In this document: piece by piece, positions 8,564-12,247 of the stretch
How the letters are laid out: every line of letters starts with the position of its first letter
Numbering within the stretch: the stretch's first letter is position 1
Translations under genes and position numbers: made by a program
DNA from: an uncultured Chitinophaga sp.
GTDB lineage: Bacteria > Bacteroidota > Bacteroidia > Chitinophagales > Chitinophagaceae
Length of the DNA: 54,355 nucleotides
NCBI RefSeq assembly: GCF_902168175.1
Contig: NZ_CABHOU010000022.1
Span: forward strand, 1-54,355
Direction of reading: 5' to 3'
The notes under the pieces: model-generated
The model's database searches: none
Told to the model about the DNA's origin: nothing
Seen by the model: only the letters and a program-made list of their open reading frames with translations

Positions 8564-9655
8564 TTATTTTCCTGTAAGTATTTTACGGAGACCGTCTACT
8601 ATGCCGCCGTCGCCATTAACGCTCAGCGTGCCTATTTTTTCGGCTATTTTCTCCACATACTCCATTTCTTTTAGTTTGAACAGCATTGGGTTGTCTTCCA
8701 TCAGTTTGGCAGTGTTAAGCAGGCTGCGTGTGCTCGCAGTTTCTTCCCTGCGCATGATGGTGTTGGCCTGCGCTTTTTTCTCAGCCATTAATACCTGGTT
8801 CATGATATCGCGCATATCGCCGGTTAATATCACGTCCCTTATGCCGAAACCGGTCACCATGATCCCAAGGTCGCTGGTTTTTATCGCTGCCAGTAAAGTG
8901 TTATCCATGCTGTCTTTACGTTCCATCAACTCGTCGAGCGTTAAGGCGCTTGTTTGTTCGCGAAGCGCCAATTGCAGTCTTACGTGCAGTTGTTTGTCGT
9001 ATTCTTTTATTTCCAGCATCGCTTTTTCTATATCGGCGATGTGGTATTGCGCCCAGGCGTTTATCCTCAGCGATACTTTATCGCGGGTCAATATTTCCTG
9101 TCCGGTGATCTCTGTTTGCAACTGACGTATGTCGGCCATGAACACCTGCAGCGACATTTTATTCGTCCACCAGTGGTACACGCCCGCGTCCAGCATCTGC
9201 ACGTATTTTCCGTCTATGAACAGCAATCCTTTTTCGTGGTTGCTGATGGTAACAGAACGTACATGCTGCGATACCAGTTTGTTGCCAAGCGTAGCCCTGT
9301 CGATGTTTTCGGTGATTTCCACTTTCGTGGTATCTACCCATACGAACCGGTAGTCCATCAGTCCTTTCCAAAAGGCGTGGCGGCCGGCGGAGAGTACTTG
9401 TTTTATCAGGCCATTTTCGTACATCAGTACCAGTTGGCCTTCCTTTATATCGATAATATGCAGTGCATCGCGCATTGCCTCATCTTTCAACAGGATATTC
9501 AGTTCAAGACCTGTCACAAAGGGTTGAGCCATATCGTAAACGGTTACAGTATCTTTCCGGCCCAGCCAGTGGTTGCCTTCGTTCAGCATACGTCGGTATG
9601 CGCCTTCTTTAAATACCAGGCCTTTTTGCCAGGCATTGATTGTTATTCTTTTCAT
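8564..9655 (-). CDS. SPFH/Band-7 (slipin-like) protein
   Basis: 363 residues. The SPFH domain is visible at about 130-290 (VSLRINAWAQYHIADIEKAM, DLGIMVTGFGIRDVILTGDMRDIMNQVLMAEKKAQANTIMRREE), ending in the typical Glu/Ala-rich helix. There is no N-terminal membrane helix, unlike most stomatins. Instead the N-terminal half holds two similar segments, QKGLVFKEGAYRRMLNEG (about 10-27) and EKGLLFIDGKYVQMLDAG (about 142-159), which suggests an internal duplication. Family members form ring-like membrane scaffolds; here association would be peripheral. It stands downstream of the tRNA/YkuK locus on the same strand, separated by a long structured gap, and has its own terminator. Confidence 0.85.
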   Translation of the reverse strand: MKRITINAWQKGLVFKEGAYRRMLNEGNHWLGRKDTVTVYDMAQPFVTGLELNILLKDEAMRDALHIIDIKEGQLVLMYENGLIKQVLSAGRHAFWKGLMDYRFVWVDTTKVEITENIDRATLGNKLVSQHVRSVTISNHEKGLLFIDGKYVQMLDAGVYHWWTNKMSLQVFMADIRQLQTEITGQEILTRDKVSLRINAWAQYHIADIEKAMLEIKEYDKQLHVRLQLALREQTSALTLDELMERKDSMDNTLLAAIKTSDLGIMVTGFGIRDVILTGDMRDIMNQVLMAEKKAQANTIMRREETASTRSLLNTAKLMEDNPMLFKLKEMEYVEKIAEKIGTLSVNGDGGIVDGLRKILTGK

Positions 9656-9970
9656 CGGTTAATATTAAGGGGTTAAAAAACAGGACCTGCATCCCTTTCC
9701 ACCTTTACCACACGGAGGGAAGCGAACATGCCGGGTAGCGTAAGGGAAGTTTTTACCACGGGCCTTTTGCCCGCATAAAGTGGCTTGCCCTACGCTAGTC
9801 CTAACATGTGCCTGCATCCCTGCAGGTGAGGTACCGGGTGTTTTCGGCTCCGGCCTTTTGCCGGGTAAACTGGGATAATAGGACACCGGTCCTTTTTCGC
9901 CGCTTTTAAGAGAGGCGTACTCTGTTACATGAGAGGTTTCAAATCTCCATTTGGTGCTACCAGCTACCCC

Positions 9971-10030
9971 GGAGGGTTACAGGAATCGAACCTGGTTTTG
10001 TCTATTGCTCTAACCAACTGAGCTACCGTT
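9971..10030 (-). pseudogene. truncated tRNA-like sequence lacking an anticodon arm
   Basis: The minus strand shows a canonical D-arm (TAGCTCAGTTGGTTAGAGC) and T-arm (CAGGTTCGATTCCTG, 9994-9980), but only 12 nt lie between them where about 23 are needed. No anticodon stem can form, and the two acceptor strands do not pair well. It is either a decayed tRNA gene or a deliberate tRNA mimic. Confidence 0.6.
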
Positions 10031-10033
10031 CTT

Positions 10034-10118
10034 CAACGGGGGAGAATCGAACTCCCGACCCATAGATGATGGGCAATGGCGCTTCGGGTTCCCTGTATAC
10101 AACCGGTTACTACCGTTG
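10034..10118 (-). pseudogene. aberrant tRNA-like element
   Basis: On the minus strand the ends pair as a 6-bp acceptor (CAACGG / CCGTTG), and a perfect T-arm follows (GGGAG TTCGATT CTCCC, 10056-10040). An anticodon-like hairpin CCCA-TCATCTA-TGGG is present, but C occupies the position of the universal U33, the variable loop is nearly absent and the D-arm is replaced by unrelated sequence. It keeps enough of the fold to suggest tRNA origin but is unlikely to work in translation. Confidence 0.5.
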
Positions 10119-10305
10119 CAGAGCGCAGTTTCTTTTAAACTACGCGCGGACTTGCCGTTTGCTTTTACTTACCCGGCTTTCATCTGAAAGCATCGTTCGT
10201 GCTGTGTACACACCGCACAGTATTTTATTGTACTACCTTGTTCGCACAGCTGGAGCTGGCAAACGCGTAGGGTTTGGCCTTAAAATCGAACCCCATCCCC
10301 ATAAT

Positions 10306-10710
10306 TTAACCCATGGCTTCTTTCAGGGCATCGTTACTTTTGAAAAGTGGGTTCGTGTTAATGTCTGCATGCACCTCCATATCTACATTAAATGCGGTAA
10401 AGAGGCTGGTGAGTTCGTAAGCGATATTCACCGTTCTCGCAACTTCTTCAAGCATCCTTTCTTTGATACTCATTTTGCGATACACGTCCTCTTTCTGGAT
10501 GTACATATACGCGCCTTTTCCTTTGCGGATAAATACGATTACGGTGGCGAACTCCGTACACCTGCCTTTTACCTGGCTGTCGGTACCAATGCAAACTTTC
10601 ATCGCATGCCCGAGTTCCTGCTCGGCCATCAGCGCAAGTCTTACTTCCTCGCGGATGGGCATGTTAATGATCGTTCCATTGAGCCTGCGCCAGCTTTTAC
10701 GCTGTTCCAT
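10306..10710 (-). CDS. YkuK-family (DUF458) RNase H-fold protein
   Basis: 134 residues from the ATG at 10710. A longer frame runs up to 10776 but would lie inside the tRNA-Gln gene, so it is rejected. The sequence (EQRKSWRRLNG, REEVRLALMAEQELGHAMKV, CIGTDSQVKG, TEFATVIVFIRKGKGAYMYI) matches the YkuK-like family, which has a predicted RNase H fold; the Asp of GTDS is the expected first acidic metal ligand. Biochemical function is not established. The gene is embedded in a minus-strand tRNA array, 28 bases after tRNA-Gln and followed by tRNA-like debris, so a role in tRNA or RNA metabolism is plausible but inferred. Confidence 0.8.
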   Translation of the reverse strand: MEQRKSWRRLNGTIINMPIREEVRLALMAEQELGHAMKVCIGTDSQVKGRCTEFATVIVFIRKGKGAYMYIQKEDVYRKMSIKERMLEEVARTVNIAYELTSLFTAFNVDMEVHADINTNPLFKSNDALKEAMG

Positions 10711-10738
10711 GACTTCATTTATTGGGTGTTGATCAAGA

Positions 10739-10810
10739 CAGCCAGGCAGGAGTCGAACCTGCATCTTCATGGTCAAAGCATGAAATTTTAAACCATTAAA
10801 CCACCGGCTG
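10739..10810 (-). tRNA. tRNA-Gln (UUG)
   Basis: 72 nt. Acceptor CAGCCGG / CTGGCTG pairs fully with one G-U. The anticodon arm is TCATG-CTTTGAC-CATGA with anticodon TTG, and the T-arm is GCAGG TTCGACT CCTGC. CCA is not encoded. The D-stem is weak (three A-U pairs). It shares acceptor and D-arm sequence with the neighbouring Arg tRNA. Confidence 0.8.
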
Positions 10811-10829
10811 TGATTTTATTTTATGTCGT

Positions 10830-10901
10830 CGGCCAGGCGGGACTCGAACCCACATCCTGCACGTTCGTAGCGTGAGATTCTCTCCATTAAACTACCGGCC
10901 G
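10830..10901 (-). tRNA. tRNA-Arg (ACG)
   Basis: 72 nt. Acceptor CGGCCGG / CTGGCCG pairs with one G-U. The anticodon loop is CTACGAA, anticodon ACG, expected to be deaminated to ICG and read CGU/CGC/CGA. The T-arm is GTGGG TTCGAGT CCCGC. The anticodon stem has one end mismatch. CCA is not encoded. Confidence 0.85.
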
Positions 10902-10908
10902 TATGTTG

Positions 10909-10981
10909 GGTGACTGACAGGGATTCGAACCCTGCTCCCCCGGCCCACCACCGGGTGCTCTGCCACTGAGCTATCAGCACC
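10909..10981 (-). tRNA. divergent tRNA-His (GUG)
   Basis: The identity features of tRNA-His are present: an extra G at -1 (10981) opposite C73 (10909) and anticodon GTG. D-arm (GCTCAGTGGCAGAGC) and T-arm (CAGGG TTCGAAT CCCTG) are normal. Two features are odd: the anticodon loop TGGTGGG has G instead of the near-universal U33, and the 3' acceptor strand TCAGTCAC carries a bulged T. It may be impaired, specialised or decaying. Confidence 0.6.
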
Positions 10982-10997
10982 ATGTTTGTTTTGCTGT

Positions 10998-11069
10998 TGG
11001 CCCGGCTGGATTCGAACCAGCAGTCTTCTGCGTATCAGGCAGACGCTTTAACCGTTAAGCTACGGGCCA
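10998..11069 (-). tRNA. tRNA-Ile (GAU)
   Basis: 72 nt with a perfect 7-bp acceptor (TGGCCCG / CGGGCCA), anticodon arm TCTGC-CTGATAC-GCAGA (anticodon GAT) and T-arm GCTGG TTCGAAT CCAGC. It lies outside any rRNA operon, where tRNA-Ile(GAU) is usually found in bacteria. Confidence 0.88.
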
Positions 11070-11100
11070 ATAGGGCTTTAACAACAGATCAAAAAAGTGT

Positions 11101-11172
11101 TGGTCCGGCTGGTCTCGAACCAGCAACCCCCTGTTTAAAAGACAGGTGCTCTAACCGTTGAGCTACGGGCCA
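11101..11172 (-). tRNA. tRNA-Lys (UUU)
   Basis: 72 nt. Anticodon arm CCTGT-CTTTTAA-ACAGG, anticodon TTT. The acceptor TGGCCCG / CGGACCA has one C-A mismatch at the fourth pair. The T-arm GCTGG TTCGAGA CCAGC and the acceptor are nearly the same as in the neighbouring Ile tRNAs, which suggests tandem duplication. Confidence 0.88.
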
Positions 11173-11195
11173 ATTTTGGGTTAAACAACAGATGT

Positions 11196-11267
11196 TGTTC
11201 CGGCTGGATTTGAACCAGCAACCATCTGCGTATAAGGCAGGTGCTCTGACCATTGAGCTACGGAACA
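11196..11267 (-). tRNA. tRNA-Ile (UAU), first gene of the array
   Basis: 72 nt. Perfect acceptor (TGTTCCG / CGGAACA), D-arm GCTCAATGGTCAGAGC, anticodon arm CCTGC-CTTATAC-GCAGA with anticodon TAT, T-arm GCTGG TTCAAAT CCAGC. UAU would read the Ile codon AUA directly, whereas most bacteria use a lysidine-modified CAU tRNA. The anticodon arm differs from that of tRNA-Ile(GAU) by the wobble base and one stem base, leaving one C-A mismatch. Confidence 0.85.
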
Positions 11268-11291
11268 TTTTGGGTTTACAATAGATCAAAT

Positions 11292-11328
11292 AAAAAACCC
11301 GGTCGCATTTGATACGACCGGGTTTTTT
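11292..11328. terminator. bidirectional rho-independent terminator
   Basis: An 8-bp stem CCCGGTCG / CGACCGGG with a 9-nt loop is flanked by six A on the left and six T on the right, so it works on either strand. It probably ends the small minus-strand ORF at 11350-11496 just before the tRNA array. Confidence 0.8.
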
Positions 11329-11349
11329 AATCCTTGCACGAAGTGTTAC

Positions 11350-11496
11350 CTACGTGTGGTGATAAAAAGGTCGTATGTCTTTTTTCAGTTCTTTATTGCC
11401 CAGCGGTGCAAACGAATGCGCATAACTTTCCCGGTTGCCAAACGTTTGTTTGTCATTCCATTGGCTAATGCATATGTAACTCTGTCGCAATTGCAT
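11350..11496 (-). CDS. candidate small protein (48 aa), unknown
   Basis: The ORF starts at an ATG at 11496 preceded by an A-rich stretch (TTTAAAAAAAACAGC), as is common for translated genes in this phylum, and ends 22 bases before a terminator (11292-11328). The peptide is polar and aromatic-rich (MQLRQSYICISQWNDKQTFG at the start, DIRPFYHHT at the end) with no membrane helix. A longer in-frame start upstream would overlap a terminator and is less likely. No family recognised; it could be a gene fragment. Confidence 0.4.
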   Translation of the reverse strand: MQLRQSYICISQWNDKQTFGNRESYAHSFAPLGNKELKKDIRPFYHHT

Positions 11497-11516
11497 GCTG
11501 TTTTTTTTAAAGGTCA

Positions 11517-11553
11517 ATAAAAAAGAAAAGCCCCGCAATCTCTTGCAGGGCTT
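11517..11553 (-). terminator. rho-independent terminator of the small RNA/peptide unit
   Basis: On the minus strand the stem AAGCCCTGCA / TGCGGGGCTT (10 bp with one G-U, loop AGAGAT) is followed by TTTTCTTTTTT. It lies 27 bases after the stop of the 29-codon ORF at 11580-11669. Confidence 0.8.
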
Positions 11554-11579
11554 CAGTTATATCGGATTAGTCTTTTATA

Positions 11580-11669
11580 CTATCCTTTTGCATAACCTGC
11601 CCTGCAACCCATATAGCCTGTGCGGCTATCCTGGTTCTTTGGCGCTGTATGTAAAATGAATAGTGACAT
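11580..11669 (-). CDS. candidate 29-residue peptide or small RNA
   Basis: A short ORF (MSLFILHTAPKNQDSRTGYM, then GCRAGYAKG) is framed by a strong promoter (11694-11726) and a terminator (11517-11553), giving a predicted transcript of about 165 nt. The leader is about 18 nt and almost all A (AAAAAAATCATAAAAAAC), typical of good translation initiation in Bacteroidota. Inside the ORF a perfect hairpin forms (ATAGCC-GCACA-GGCTAT). The unit could encode a small peptide, act as an RNA, or both. The hydrophobic start and the single Cys are the only notable peptide features; no family recognised. Confidence 0.4.
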   Translation of the reverse strand: MSLFILHTAPKNQDSRTGYMGCRAGYAKG

Positions 11670-11693
11670 GTTTTTTATGATTTTTTTAACAGT

Positions 11694-11726
11694 GCAAAGA
11701 TGTGTGATATTTTTTATTCTCACAAA
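11694..11726 (-). promoter_or_regulatory. promoter of the 29-codon ORF
   Basis: -33 TTTG (11726-11723), a 21-nt gap, and a -7 element ending in TTTG (CATCTTTG, 11701-11694) fit TTTG-N19-21-TAnnTTTG with one mismatch. The surrounding DNA is very AT-rich. Confidence 0.6.
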
Positions 11727-11865
11727 TATTTTTTATAAAATAATTAAAAGTACGTGTAATGTTACGCGTTAGAAATGTGCATTAAACCAGTAATTATCAA
11801 ATAGATGAATTACGTTTTTAATCATGAAAATATTTTTTAGGAACAAGCTTCAGTAATGCTATTTA

Positions 11866-11891
11866 GCCGCCGTTGTGTCACTCCCTTCAGC
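11866..11891 (+). repeat. 26-bp inverted repeat, left copy
   Basis: Exactly the reverse complement of 15305-15330. The two copies flank the GHL10 gene and its intergenic regions (about 3.4 kb). No transposase lies between them, so they are more likely two copies of an interspersed intergenic repeat than transposon ends. Confidence 0.8.
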
Positions 11892-11970
11892 CGTGGACAC
11901 TTGTTTGGGCGGTTGCTTCTCTGCTTTATAGGGTAACAAAGTGAAGCAAAATGTTGCTGTAGTCTTCGTG

Positions 11971-12031
11971 GCGGTGAAAAGCGTGAGGGCCAAATAATTT
12001 CAGCGATAGCAGTCCAACCTGATTGTCATTG
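11971..12031. repeat. imperfect direct repeat, copy A
   Basis: Shares GTGAAAAGCG(T/C)GAGGG and AGCAGTCCAACC with copy B at 12068-12131; the two start about 97 bp apart. Both copies end in a CATTG-type motif like the widespread GTCATTGCGA intergenic repeats. The stretch 11740-12175 holds no gene. Confidence 0.6.
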
Positions 12032-12067
12032 GTAAGAAGTGAGGCAAACTATCGATTTAGTCTAGTT

Positions 12068-12131
12068 GCAGTGAAAAGCGCGAGGGTCGAAGAATCGCTG
12101 CGTTAGCAGTCCAACCCATTCGCAATGACGG
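12068..12131. repeat. imperfect direct repeat, copy B
   Basis: Second copy of the element at 11971-12031. Its end (TTCGCAATGACGG) can pair with CCATTGCGA 20 bases downstream to form a 7-bp stem (CGCAATG/CATTGCG). Probably a noncoding interspersed element. Confidence 0.6.
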
Positions 12132-12175
12132 CGAGGGGAATGCCATTGCGATAGAACTCGTTATCCAACGTTGTC

Positions 12176-12207
12176 AAAAAAAAGGGCCGGCCCTTATGGG
12201 CCAGCCC
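12176..12207 (-). terminator. rho-independent terminator of the GHL10 gene
   Basis: Minus-strand stem GGGCTGGCCC / GGGCCGGCCC (loop ATAA) followed by eight T. It lies about 40 bases after the stop at 12248 and is nearly the same sequence as the terminator at 8501-8530. Confidence 0.85.
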
Positions 12208-12247
12208 GTGCATAGTTAAGCAAGAAGAAAAAATCAAGATGTTGCAG

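Larger units (their letters stand above)
9656..10305 (-). other. structured noncoding stretch with tRNA-like remnants
   Basis: These 650 bases between the YkuK stop and the SPFH start hold no convincing protein gene. They contain two tRNA-like elements (9971-10030 and 10034-10118) and three 15-nt hairpins, each a 5-bp stem with the identical minus-strand loop AAAAG, at 9759-9773, 9850-9864 and 10127-10141. Further hairpins include GCTTTC/GAAAGC at 10176-10191. A third weak tRNA-like fragment (D-arm-like GGTAGCTGGTAGC) lies near 9940-9970. The order suggests one transcript running on from the tRNA array. I found no tmRNA tag, RNase P or SRP motif. Function unknown. Confidence 0.55.

Noticed and set aside
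9665..9886. A 73-codon minus-strand open frame before the SPFH gene
   Set aside because: Its Pro/Gly/Lys/Cys-rich composition follows from the hairpin repeats (both AAAAG hairpins lie in it), and it overlaps structured RNA-like sequence without a convincing ribosome binding site.
10120..10300. tmRNA or other known housekeeping RNA downstream of YkuK
   Set aside because: A GGGGTTCGATT segment suggested a tmRNA 5' end, but there is no tag reading frame ending in ALAA, no matching 3' tRNA-like domain and the length is too short; RNase P and SRP signatures are also absent.
10711..10776. N-terminal extension of the YkuK gene
   Set aside because: It would run into the tRNA-Gln gene (10739-10810); the family-like sequence starts at the ATG at 10710.
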